From contig NZ_BAJN01000011.1 of the NCBI RefSeq assembly GCF_000613725.1, positions 1 through 64,000 on the forward strand: a stretch of 64,000 bases of DNA. Direction: 5' to 3'. A program made the translations under genes and the position numbers. Under the pieces are notes generated by a model that saw only the letters and a program-made list of their open reading frames with translations, made no database searches and was not told where the DNA came from. Source of the DNA: Hoylesella pleuritidis JCM 14110 (lineage in GTDB: Bacteria > Bacteroidota > Bacteroidia > Bacteroidales > Bacteroidaceae). The stretch's first letter is position 1; every line of letters starts with the position of its first letter. Below are positions 1 to 9,727 of the stretch, piece after piece.

Positions 1-28
1 ATAAATAGTTAATATATGTATTATCAAT

Positions 29-613
29 GTTGTGATTAGCTAAAAAATTAGTACCTTTGTGGGGTAAACAACAATGCCTCTTGCAGGAAGTGTACTGCGT
101 GTCTTGTTGTGATTAGCTAAAAAATTAGTACCTTTGTGGGGTAAACAACAATAGCCTTTACTTACTGCAGGCGCGAATTTATGTTGTGATTAGCTAAAAA
201 ATTAGTACCTTTGTGGGGTAAACAACAATAATGTGCTTGATGATAAATTCGAGCACGAGGTTGTGATTAGCTAAAAAATTAGTACCTTTGTGGGGTAAAC
301 AACAATAGTCTTACTCTCAATCATCACCTCATAATGGTTGTGATTAGCTAAAAAATTAGTACCTTTGTGGGGTAAACAACAATATACGTTTAATTTTGAT
401 TATGCCCGAACATGTTGTGATTAGCTAAAAAATTAGTACCTTTGTGGGGTAAACAACAATTGTATAATGAATTTTGTTAGTTATGATTAGTTGTGATTAG
501 CTAAAAAATTAGTACCTTTGTGGGGTAAACAACAATCCAGAGGTCGCGTGTCTCCTGCAAGATGCGGTTGTGATTAGCTAAAAAATTAGTACCTTTGTGG
601 GGTAAACAACAAT
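29..613 (+). CRISPR. Type II-C CRISPR array, 8 repeats / 7 spacers
   Basis: Eight identical 47-bp repeats start at 29, 106, 183, 260, 337, 414, 490 and 567. Spacers are 30 bp except the sixth (461-489), which is 29 bp. The repeat begins GTTGTGATTAGC and ends AAACAACAAT. Its 5' part is complementary to the anti-repeat of the tracrRNA near 6592, so crRNAs are made from the plus strand, convergent with the cas genes. Repeat positions 24-31 read TACCTTTG, a perfect Bacteroidota -7 box, with GTTG 19 bp upstream, so each repeat can start its own transcript about 11 nt before the spacer. There is no degenerate terminal repeat. The 28 bp before the first repeat could be leader or most of another spacer, so the array may extend left of the window. 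Confidence 0.98.
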
Positions 614-684
614 ATAGTTTGTATAATATACTGTGGGATAAGGACTTATTGTTGATTTTACAGAAAGAAAAAATTGTTGTATTG

Positions 685-728
685 GAATGTGGAGATTCTA
701 TGATAAATTGAATTTCCACATTCTGTTT

Positions 729-730
<2 letters not shown>
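685..730 (+). terminator. Terminator hairpin at the end of the CRISPR array
   Basis: Arms 685-698 and 710-723 form a 14-bp stem with one mismatch, followed on the plus strand by TGTTTTT. It ends crRNA transcription and overlaps the cas2 stop codon. On the minus strand the stem is followed, after about ten bases, by a T-rich run, so it may also terminate cas2 (bidirectional). Confidence 0.75.
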
Positions 731-1996
<1,266 letters not shown>

Positions 1997-2000
1997 ATGC

Positions 2001-5000
2001 CTAACCTTTAAATATCTTTCTCACTTTCCCCAATCTATCCACTGTTATTTTGTAACAACTCTTTTTGATGTTAATTCCGTCATAAGATTCTACTTTGTTC
2101 AAAGATCCTAACTCTTTTCCTTTGCAGATGACATTCGCATAAGTTTCTGGAACAAAATAGCATTCTGTTCCTGTGCACGATACCATTTTAAATATATTGT
2201 TATTTCCTTTCACCTCATCGATATGAGCATCATCGGGATCCGGTACATATACTAAATCCATAGGTGAGAGAACGAATAGCAATTTATTTCCATTCTGATC
2301 TCGTTCATCAGTTACGTTTTCTCCTCGCTTCAATCTGTCAATTGCCTCATTTAAAGGAATGGAGCTATAAGATCGTTTGTTTTCTTCACTTTCATAAATA
2401 GCAAAGAAGAGGTTCGTACCTTTATCCGCTTCAACCCATTTCTTATCTTTATGTCCACGTTCACCCACAGCAAACTTCATCCCCAAAGTCTCTGCTTTTC
2501 TTACTTTGAAAATGGGTTTATGATCCTTGCCACCGTTCAGCGTTCGGATATTTTGATTCATCTTCTCAATTCCTTCGGGTGAAAAAGCTGCCTCCGGATG
2601 AGTTTTCCCTTGCGCATCATCGTAAGTATGGAGGTGTTTCAGCATTATTTTTTGTATTCCCGTATCCGTAATAGAGCGTATTTCTTTCTCATCAAAAGTG
2701 GTATCTATATTGACACGGTGTGCAGACATCGGTTCTTTATCTGATGTATTATAGTAAACTTCAAGCTTACTAAAATCTTTACCCTCTACTTTAAAGTTGC
2801 GATCCTTGAAATATTTAAATATGGTTTTAGGATCGTAGTTTTTATATTGAGCAATAATCTTCTGCAAAATAGCTTTCGATGTTTTGTCTTTGATGGCTGA
2901 CCAATCATTCAGTGCTTCTTTAAAACCAACCGTTTTACTTCTTTTCAGATTAACTTTTCCCGATATAGTTGCCTTATGCAATGACTTACGTATAGCCCAA
3001 CCGTCACCTTTATTTTGTCGGCTGATAGTCTTTCTACCATCGACATAGTGTTGATAATAGTTGGACATCTTATTTATAATACGCAGATTTTGTTTGAAAC
3101 TGACAATGATTCCCTCCAACTCTTGGCGTGTGTCTTGCGTAAAGGTATCCCAAGGTTTATTGAATCTCCATACATAATTGCCGTTGCTGTCAGTCTTGGT
3201 CTTAGTACATAGAGTATGTTGAAGATCACGCCTGATGTCTTTCCGATCAGATGCGGCGGTACTGTTGTTGAGAAAGTTCACGTGATTGCGCGTAGTGCAG
3301 GCGATAATGATGGCATCCATTGCGTGATGACGGTGGTCGATACGCTTTTTACTGAATCCCGCAGAAAGTTCTATCGGAACGTTGATTTGAAAATATTGCC
3401 TTCCTTCTTTCTCTGTTTCCATTCCGTAATTATTGCTGTCCGTGAGTTTATTCAGCCGTTTGAAACGTGGCGCAATGATGTCGTTCCATACATCTTTTAT
3501 GCCCCATTCTTTTTTCAGCCTGTCGGTGATGGCACCCGACGTCACGATGATATGCTTTGAAGTTGCCTCTTTTTCACCGTCTTCCCTTACGATATTAGAC
3601 AAGATACTGATAATTTTCTTGCTCATATATCGACTGTCATTCAATTGTCTTTGGATGAATCCGTCAGGGATATCGTCCATCAACAGTTTCTTCATTTTAG
3701 TCTTATTATGAGCATAACGTTGTTTGACAAAGTCTTCGTATTGCACTTTATCAAAGATTTTGAACTCTTGCCCGAAACTTCCTTTGACAATGCTGCCGCC
3801 CTTATTTATAATAAACTCATATCCCAACATACGATCTTTCTCCTTATTTACTTCGGCTTCACAAATCACTTTGTTGCTGATTGAGTCGTCGAAATAGCGT
3901 GATTGCGGTATTACGTGCTCGATTTGATAAGCAGGAGTAAATAGTTTGGACAGTGGAATAATATGTCCTGTATAGGGTGATTGGTATTTCTGTTCAAGCC
4001 ATAAACGATATTTAGTAATATCCGATAAGCTTGGACGTTTCTTGGGATCCGTTTTTCCTAAATCCTTGATGATATTACTGATCTCTTCCGGAATGTTATC
4101 GGTACTCTGTAAAACTTCATTTTCATAAATTTTCAAGAGTTCCATCTGGCTTGGAGAATGTGGTCTGACGTTTTCAACACCACATTCGGGATTGGAAAGT
4201 TCTTGTAACAAAGCGCGTATTCTGAGGTTCGTCTGCTCGTTTTCTGCCATACGTATTGCATCTTGCTTACGACTTTTGGCATCTTGCTTCAAGTTTCGTC
4301 CCAATTCAACGTGTATCTCTTCCGGTCTACCGTAGGCCTTCCAAATATCTCTCACCACACGTAATGTCTCGCTGATGACAGTCTCTACGATAGGGTTACG
4401 CAACGAATGCTGTTTCAATTCTGTGCTAAGATAAGTATCGATGTCATCCGGTTGTTCCCATTTTGTTGTGTCCGCAGCTTCCGAGTGGCGATCATAGACG
4501 GCGTAACAGGCTTGCCAAAGTGGCATACCTTGCACATCGTGATATCCGTTAGATTGTTCAGCTTTTCGCGAGTACAAGTGGAAATGCTGTCATCTGCAAC
4601 TCCATTGATAATATTATCAAGTCGTCGACGAGTCTTTTCATCGATATTCCCGATCGCCCAATAACTTCCTCTACGCATCAACGGCAGCAGTTTCTTAATT
4701 GCTTTTTCTGAATATGCTCCGTAACTCTTGGTTTTTTCGGGTACATATTGATAGAAGGCATTCACAAAATCATCACTGTTTATTTTCTGATTTTGTGCAA
4801 ATGAAGTGAGGGCTTTTCGTATTTCAATAGGATCGTCTATTGAATAAAGAATGTGCCACAGCTGCTGATAGGCCTCCGATGAAAGTTTTTTGTCTGAAAG
4901 AATACTTTTCATTCGCCGGTTGATTTCATGCAATGTTTCATTGCAGGGATATTGTTTGTCTTCTACGAAGTTCCATCGATAATCGCCATAAGACTTGGAA

Positions 5001-6498
5001 AGTCCGAAGGCTTCATATCTCAATAATTCTTTTTGCTTTATTTCCTTGCGGTCATTCAGCCAAGAAAAGAGTTTGGCATAATCATCGGGAGTGGTCAGAA
5101 ATCTATCTGTCACGTCTACGTCCGTCTGTAATCTTCCGCTTACTTCTTCACTCTTCTTATAGATACGAAGGTTATGTACGAACTGCCATAACCTGAATTC
5201 CTGATATAAAGGATTAGATTTTGCAATACATTTAATGGGTTTACGGATAAGCTCGCCCGTCTCTTTGTTTTTATAATAATAGCTTTCATACGGGCAATTA
5301 CTGATGGTACTCTTTTTGCTTTTCAACGGACGTTGGTAGAAAATGATATCATTGACAAACAAATCTGTAAAATCCTTATTGGCAATAGACTGAATATGAG
5401 CCTCGTTATTACGGTATAATTCCTTGATACACGCCTCGTACAAACTGGTATCCTGCAATTCGGGAATAAACTCTTTCTGTTTATTCAATATCTGTTTCAG
5501 TTCCTTTTTATAGAACTTTCGTTCGATTGTATGTACTAATTTTCCACGTACTTTCACCGTGGGATCAGCTAAAATATGCTGATAAATGTATGAACCGACT
5601 GTACATTCTTCCTCTTCAATATTGTGTTCTGTACGTTTTTTCATCAGTGTCCAGTCATCTTCTTTCGGTGAACGAACGCTTTTCTTAGTCTCTCCTGCCT
5701 TATCCCGGGCTGTGGTGACAATCAGTTCCACCTTATCTCCTATCTGTCTTGGAGGTATTGTGCTTGTTATCTTCTGTTCAGCTTCGTTGTTATAAGTGAT
5801 TGTATACCAGTAGTAGCCGGCTCGTTTCTTATCTTCACCGGTCTTTTCTACGCTCACTACTTCCAATTCTGCATATTCCTCGTTCTTATTGGTGGTAACT
5901 TCTTCACTCTCACTACGCAGTTGATAGTAACCACGTTTGGTATTGAAGTTCAGTATTATCCACGCTAATTCCTCTTTGGTAACAGGTTGTGTCAATGCCT
6001 TATGGCGCAGATAGTAAATCGTCCAGTCATAAGGTACGCGCCGCCCATCTCTGACAAGTTCCGGTTGGGTTGCCCGGAAGTCTGTCAACATTTCCTTGAA
6101 AGCACACATATATGAGAACACTCTCTGTCCGTTTTCATCGTGGTGATAGGCAATTAAAGGTTCTTTCCCGTCTATGAATTGGCCGGGATGATGCTCGAAA
6201 TCAATTTGTCGACGAAACTCTTCGGGCAGAAAGCGAGAATATTCAATACCCTTAGCAATCGCTCCCGCCTGAGCTTGGCCCGCTCATAGAGTCTTCGCAT
6301 TCCTCGGAAAGATGTTCGTTTCGAAGCTGCCGATTTCAAGTTTCCTTTTTTCAAGTTTCCTTTTTCATAGTCGCCCATTGTCGCGGCATCCATCGGTATG
6401 ATACGACTGCCTGATTTGATTATTCTATGCGATTCATTGTCGATCAGCGCCCAGCCGATACTATTGGTTCCCAGATCTAACCCCAAGATATTTTTCAT
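2001..6498 (-). CDS. cas9: Cas9 (type II-C), frame broken at two places
   Basis: RNA-guided DNA endonuclease read in three frames: 6498 to about 6234 (RuvC-I LGLDLGTNSIGWAL with Asp8, then the Arg-rich bridge helix), about 6233 to 4555 (REC lobe), and about 4577 to 2001 (RuvC-II IHVELGRN near residue 731, HNH IEHVIPQS near 861, RuvC-III HHAMDA near 1057, then the PAM-interacting end). Adding one base at each break gives about 1499 aa, the size of the long Bacteroidota Cas9s. All visible catalytic residues are kept. At the first break, adding a G to make CTCGGCTTT gives the continuous reading ILGFLPEEFRRQIDF. The second break lies between EKLNNLTD and GYHDVQGMPLW. A 15-bp tandem duplication at 6334-6363 repeats KKGNL before the bridge helix. 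The enzyme is probably intact in life if the breaks are sequence errors, or a pseudogene if they are real. Confidence 0.9.
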
Positions 6499-6526
6499 AA
6501 TTGTCTGATTTTTCGATGTGATGCTG

Positions 6527-6534
6527 CAAATATA
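6527..6534 (-). promoter_or_regulatory. Predicted cas9 operon promoter (-7 box)
   Basis: On the minus strand the sequence reads TATATTTG, matching TAnnTTTG, about 30 bp before the cas9 start. No good TTTG lies at the usual distance upstream, so only the -7 element is supported. It sits back to back with the tracrRNA promoter. Confidence 0.55.
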
Positions 6535-6554
6535 GTAAAATTTTATCTAAAATA

Positions 6555-6586
6555 TTTGCAAGAATCAAAATAATTTGTTTTCTTTG
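6555..6586 (+). promoter_or_regulatory. Predicted tracrRNA promoter
   Basis: TTTG (6555-6558), 20 bp, then TTTCTTTG (6579-6586), which is seven of eight matches to TAnnTTTG. Predicted transcription starts near 6591, exactly where the anti-repeat begins. Confidence 0.65.
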
Positions 6587-6590
6587 TACC

Positions 6591-6660
6591 GTTTTTTAGC
6601 TAATCACAATAAGGATTATTCCGTTGTGAAAACATTCGGGCGGGGTGACTCGCCCTTTTT
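6591..6660 (+). ncRNA. tracrRNA
   Basis: Positions 6592-6609 are an 18-nt perfect reverse complement of the 5' part of the CRISPR repeat (TTTTTTAGCTAATCACAA). GTACC just upstream can also pair after a small bulge. Downstream come a short GGA/TCC hairpin (6613-6622), as in a Cas9 nexus, and a GC-rich stem GGGCG/CGCCC (6638-6655) followed by TTTTT, a factor-independent terminator. Position upstream of and divergent from cas9, promoter, anti-repeat and terminator all agree. The exact ends are inferred. Confidence 0.9.
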
Positions 6661-6694
6661 ATTTGCTTATCTTTCTTATTATCAATATCTTACG

Positions 6695-6798
6695 GAACCC
6701 TGTTAAGTGTATTGCGATTAACGGTTATTCGTACGATGATTAACGGTTACTTATCGTGCAATTAACTGTTACTTATGCGGTGATTAACCGTTAATTGT
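6695..6798. repeat. 22-bp tandem repeat array, locus 1
   Basis: Four units with a 22-bp period start at 6717, 6739, 6761 and 6783, each beginning ATTAAC(G/T/C)GTTA, plus a weaker unit from 6695. The same 22-bp family recurs at 10824, 20277, 33784, 43222 and 58137. It lies between the tracrRNA terminator and the SIMPL gene terminator. Confidence 0.85.
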
Positions 6799-6819
6799 GG
6801 AGGGATTAGGATAAAGAGA

Positions 6820-6854
6820 CGCCTCACACGTTGCAAAAGGCAATGTGTGAGGCG
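6820..6854 (-). terminator. Hairpin after the SIMPL gene
   Basis: Arms 6820-6834 and 6840-6854 pair over 15 bp with one mismatch (CGCCTCACAC...GTGTGAGGCG). On the minus strand it lies about 20 bp after the SIMPL stop and is followed by a modest T-rich run (TCTCTTTAT). Confidence 0.6.
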
Positions 6855-6876
6855 CTGAATGGGGGAGCTGAGTGGA

Positions 6877-7614
6877 TTATTTTACCTTGTAAGTGGTACG
6901 CACCGTGATGCTGGCAACTTTCTCTTTGCTTGTCGTGTTGAACGTTCCGCCCCAGCTGTATTCCTCATCGCTGTTGAGCCCTACAATCTGGAAGACGCCC
7001 ATCGAGGACGAAATGAGAGGGCCGACAGTGGCTTCGCTACCTTTGGCTATTACCTGTGCGCGCTCGTAAGCGTTGGCACTTGCTTTGCCAAGCATCTCCA
7101 TTTTGAGCTCGTTGAGCTTGGTATAATAATACGACGGTGTGCTGCTTGAAAAGGAAATACCCTGATTGTACAGCTCGGAAATGTTCTGGTAAACACGTTC
7201 TACATTGCTCACGTCGTGTGAACTGACAGTGAAAGTCTGTGAGGCAGAGTATCCCTTGTCCACAGAGTAATATTGTTTTGCATCCGAATCATAATATTGT
7301 TTTGTCAGTTTAGAGATGTCCACGCTATTAGTCGAGATTTCTTTGTCGGGAATCCCGTGGTCGTTGAGATAGCGTCTCAGCAGTTTTGCTGTTTTCTTAT
7401 ACGCAGAGAATGCATCGCTCCGAGAAACATCTTCGGCATTGACGGTGATATTCCACACGATCAAATCACTCGTAATTTGCTTCTCTGCCATACCGGTTAC
7501 GTTGATAGTCGGGGCATCTTTTTTAAAGTTCGTAAATCCGTTGGCCAACAGCCAAGCGCTGATGACAGTTACAACGCCGGCAAATCCAATGGCAATCATT
7601 TTGGTTTTGTTCAT
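6877..7614 (-). CDS. SIMPL domain (DUF541) protein, periplasmic or envelope
   Basis: 245 aa from ATG at 7614. This start was chosen because MNKTKMIAIGFAGVVTVISAWLLANG forms a signal anchor, and a promoter at 7670-7701 lies just upstream; the longer open frame to 7749 would run through that promoter. After the single N-terminal membrane segment comes INVTGMAEKQITSDLIVWNITV, the usual opening of SIMPL/DUF541 proteins, then a region rich in Tyr and Ser. The family is related to E. coli YggE and outer membrane BP26 and is linked to envelope or oxidative stress; no enzymatic activity is established. It is monocistronic and divergent from the sensor kinase. Confidence 0.85.
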   Translation of the reverse strand: MNKTKMIAIGFAGVVTVISAWLLANGFTNFKKDAPTINVTGMAEKQITSDLIVWNITVNAEDVSRSDAFSAYKKTAKLLRRYLNDHGIPDKEISTNSVDISKLTKQYYDSDAKQYYSVDKGYSASQTFTVSSHDVSNVERVYQNISELYNQGISFSSSTPSYYYTKLNELKMEMLGKASANAYERAQVIAKGSEATVGPLISSSMGVFQIVGLNSDEEYSWGGTFNTTSKEKVASITVRTTYKVK

Positions 7615-7669
7615 AATAATATGATTTTTAAGTTGATTGTTTGTCGTTATTCTTTGTTGTTCTCGGCTA

Positions 7670-7701
7670 CAAATATCGTTAAAAGAAATGAAACTTGCAA
7701 A
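7670..7701 (-). promoter_or_regulatory. Predicted promoter of the SIMPL gene
   Basis: Read on the minus strand: TTTG (7698-7701), exactly 20 bp, then GATATTTG (7670-7677), seven of eight to TAnnTTTG. It lies about 55 bp before the chosen ATG. Confidence 0.6.
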
Positions 7702-7781
7702 TGTTTTTGTTGATTTCTCACTTTTATAAGAAGTCGATTTGCAACACAATATATGCAGGGGCTGTACGTTTGTTTGATGTT

Positions 7782-8945
7782 ATGCAATGGACAGACCGTA
7801 TTCATCAAATCAAGATTCTGCTTGTTCTGGGCACCGTTTTCGTAGCGGTAGCCTCATTAGCGGTGGCGCATTTCCTGATCAGTGACTTGGAACAAGAGGA
7901 GCGTAAGAAGATGGAGGTGTGGGCAGAAGCAATGAATACGCTGAATAATGCGGATGAATGGACTGATCTAAACTTGGTGTTGAAAGTGCTTAACGGTAAT
8001 ACCACGATTCCGGTTATTGTGATGGATCGGGCGGGAAACGTGCAAACTTTTCGTAATTTGGATATACCCGCAGACTCGTCTGCCGACAGACTGCGGCAGG
8101 TTGCGGCCATCGGAATGCGACTTCGGGCAGAGGGGCGCTGCATACGTATCGACATTGATGGGACGGCAGGGAAAGATTATATTGAAGTTTGTTATGACGA
8201 CTCGCGAATGTTGAAGCTTTCAGTTGTCTATCCGTTCGTTCAACTCGGTGCGGTTATCATTCTGATTGTGGCAGCTGTCGTTGCTTTGCTTACGTCGAAA
8301 CGGGCCGAACAAAATAGAGTTTGGGCTGGATTGTCCAAAGAAACGGCTCATCAGTTAGGCACACCGATAAGCAGTCTGATGGCGTGGACGGAGATCTTGC
8401 GTGAGCGTTATCCGCAGGATGAACTCATTCCGGAGATAGACAGTGATGTGAAACGGCTGCAACTGATTGCCGATCGGTTCTCGAAGATCGGATCAACGCC
8501 CGAGTCTGTGCCTGCAAATCTGAATGAATTGATAGCTCATGTGGTTGATTATATGTCGCGTCGCACGTCCGACAAGGTGTGTTTTGAGTTGCGTCTGCCG
8601 TCCGAAGAGGTGACTGTGAACCTCAATGTGCAACTGTTTGAATGGGTGATTGAGAACCTTTGCAAGAATGCCGTCGATGCTTTGGATGGTACGGGTACTA
8701 TTATAATAGGTATAATACAGGTCGGAAACAGAGTGTTGATAGATGTTACCGATACGGGTAAGGGAATCCGCAAGAAAGACGTCCGGCACGTTTTTCGTCC
8801 CGGATTCACGACCAAACAACGCGGTTGGGGATTGGGATTGCCGCTGGCTAAACGGATAGTCGAAGACTATCACCACGGCAAGATTCGAGTGAAAGAATCT
8901 GAACCGGGACACGGAACCACGTTCAGAATAGAATTAAGAAATTAG
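7782..8945 (+). CDS. Sensor histidine kinase (orphan)
   Basis: 387 aa from ATG 7782 (MQWTDRIHQIKILL); the open frame reaches back to 7695 without a clear start signal. There is a membrane segment at about residues 8-30, a short extracytoplasmic region with VMDRAGNVQTFRNLD, a second membrane segment at about 150-172, then the H box SKETAHQLGTPISSLMAW (phospho-acceptor His near 189), the N box ENLCKNAVDAL, the G1 box DVTDTGKGI and the G2 box GWGLGLPLAKRIV. The HQLGTPISSL form of the H box is common in Bacteroidota kinases. No response regulator is adjacent, so the partner lies elsewhere. Confidence 0.9.
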   Translation: MQWTDRIHQIKILLVLGTVFVAVASLAVAHFLISDLEQEERKKMEVWAEAMNTLNNADEWTDLNLVLKVLNGNTTIPVIVMDRAGNVQTFRNLDIPADSSADRLRQVAAIGMRLRAEGRCIRIDIDGTAGKDYIEVCYDDSRMLKLSVVYPFVQLGAVIILIVAAVVALLTSKRAEQNRVWAGLSKETAHQLGTPISSLMAWTEILRERYPQDELIPEIDSDVKRLQLIADRFSKIGSTPESVPANLNELIAHVVDYMSRRTSDKVCFELRLPSEEVTVNLNVQLFEWVIENLCKNAVDALDGTGTIIIGIIQVGNRVLIDVTDTGKGIRKKDVRHVFRPGFTTKQRGWGLGLPLAKRIVEDYHHGKIRVKESEPGHGTTFRIELRN

Positions 8946-8986
8946 ATTTTTTCATTCATTTATTACCTTTTATCGGAAAATATTCG

Positions 8987-8994
8987 TAACTTTG
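8987..8994 (+). promoter_or_regulatory. Predicted promoter of the yceD-rpmF-fabH operon (-7 box)
   Basis: TAACTTTG, a perfect TAnnTTTG, ends 8 bp before the yceD ATG, so the transcript has almost no leader. No strong -33 element is visible. Confidence 0.6.
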
Positions 8995-9002
8995 CAACCC
9001 AA

Positions 9003-9536
9003 ATGTGTAGTTTAGAAGCTTTAAAAATAGATTTGAAAGAGCTGAAAGAAGGGCTTAACAGCTGTGAATTTCAGCTTGACGACAACTACTTTGAGGTGAT
9101 AAACGCGCCTGAAATGCGGCGAGGCGAATTGTGTGTAGTGCTGTCTATACGCAAGACCGGTGCTCTTTTCGAACTCGATTCGCACATAGTAGGCAGCATA
9201 CACATCCCCTGCGATCGCTGTCTCGATGATATGGAGCAGCCGATCAATACTGATAACCGACTCGTTGTCAAGTTGGGTGAGACGCATTCAGAGGAAAATG
9301 ATCTCCTGATTGTGCCCGAGGACAAAGGAATACTCGACCTTTCGTGGATCATTTACGAGTTTGTTGCATTGTCAATCCCTATCAAGCACGTGCATATACC
9401 TGGCAAATGTAATCCTGCTATGATTGAATTGCTCGCTGAGCATACGGCTACCCGAAGTAGCAATGGGCTTGATGAAGAATCGACAGACCCGCGATGGAGC
9501 GGTTTGGAACAATTAAAAACAATATTAAAAGAATAA
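9003..9536 (+). CDS. yceD: YceD/DUF177 family protein
   Basis: 177 aa. DUF177 proteins sit immediately upstream of rpmF in most bacteria and are implicated in 23S rRNA accumulation; the detailed biochemistry is unclear. The conserved core is IPCDRCLDDMEQPI at about residues 74-87, and DLSWIIYEFVALSIPIKHVH near 118-137 matches the second family motif that ends in a Cys (GKCNP). It is separated from rpmF by only 6 bp and is expected to be co-transcribed from the promoter at 8987. Confidence 0.9.
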   Translation: MCSLEALKIDLKELKEGLNSCEFQLDDNYFEVINAPEMRRGELCVVLSIRKTGALFELDSHIVGSIHIPCDRCLDDMEQPINTDNRLVVKLGETHSEENDLLIVPEDKGILDLSWIIYEFVALSIPIKHVHIPGKCNPAMIELLAEHTATRSSNGLDEESTDPRWSGLEQLKTILKE

Positions 9537-9542
9537 AACAAA

Positions 9543-9727
9543 ATGGCACATCCTAAAAGAAGACAGTCGAAGACACGTACACTGAAAAGAAGAACGCACG
9601 ACAAAGCCGTTGCGCCCACGTTGCTTTATGCCCTAACTGCGGCTCTTACTACATCTATCACACCGTTTGTCCCACCTGCGGACAGTACAGAGGTAAGGTG
9701 GCTATCGTTAAGGAAGCTGCTGAATAA
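9543..9727 (+). CDS. rpmF: Ribosomal protein bL32, frame broken once
   Basis: The start MAHPKRRQSKTRT and the downstream reading LCPNCGSYYIYHTVCPTCGQYRGKVA are clearly bL32, including both zinc-ribbon CPxC pairs (CPNC, CPTC). The two halves lie in different frames that join near 9622. Adding one G, giving TTGGCTTTA, yields a continuous 61-aa protein ending AIVKEAAE. The stop TAA at 9725-9727 then overlaps the fabH ATG by one base, as expected for this operon. A broken ribosomal protein gene in an otherwise normal operon points to a sequencing error. The unshifted frame would run into fabH and give a meaningless 82-aa product. Confidence 0.92.

Noticed and set aside
1..28. A-T-rich stretch before the first CRISPR repeat as a defined leader
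   Set aside because: It is 28 bp, almost the length of a spacer, and the window ends there, so it cannot be told whether it is leader or part of a further spacer.
2001..6498. Three separate proteins forming a split Cas9 effector
   Set aside because: The pieces join within canonical Cas9 regions after adding one base each, the downstream pieces have no proper start, and other genes in the window show the same one-base losses.
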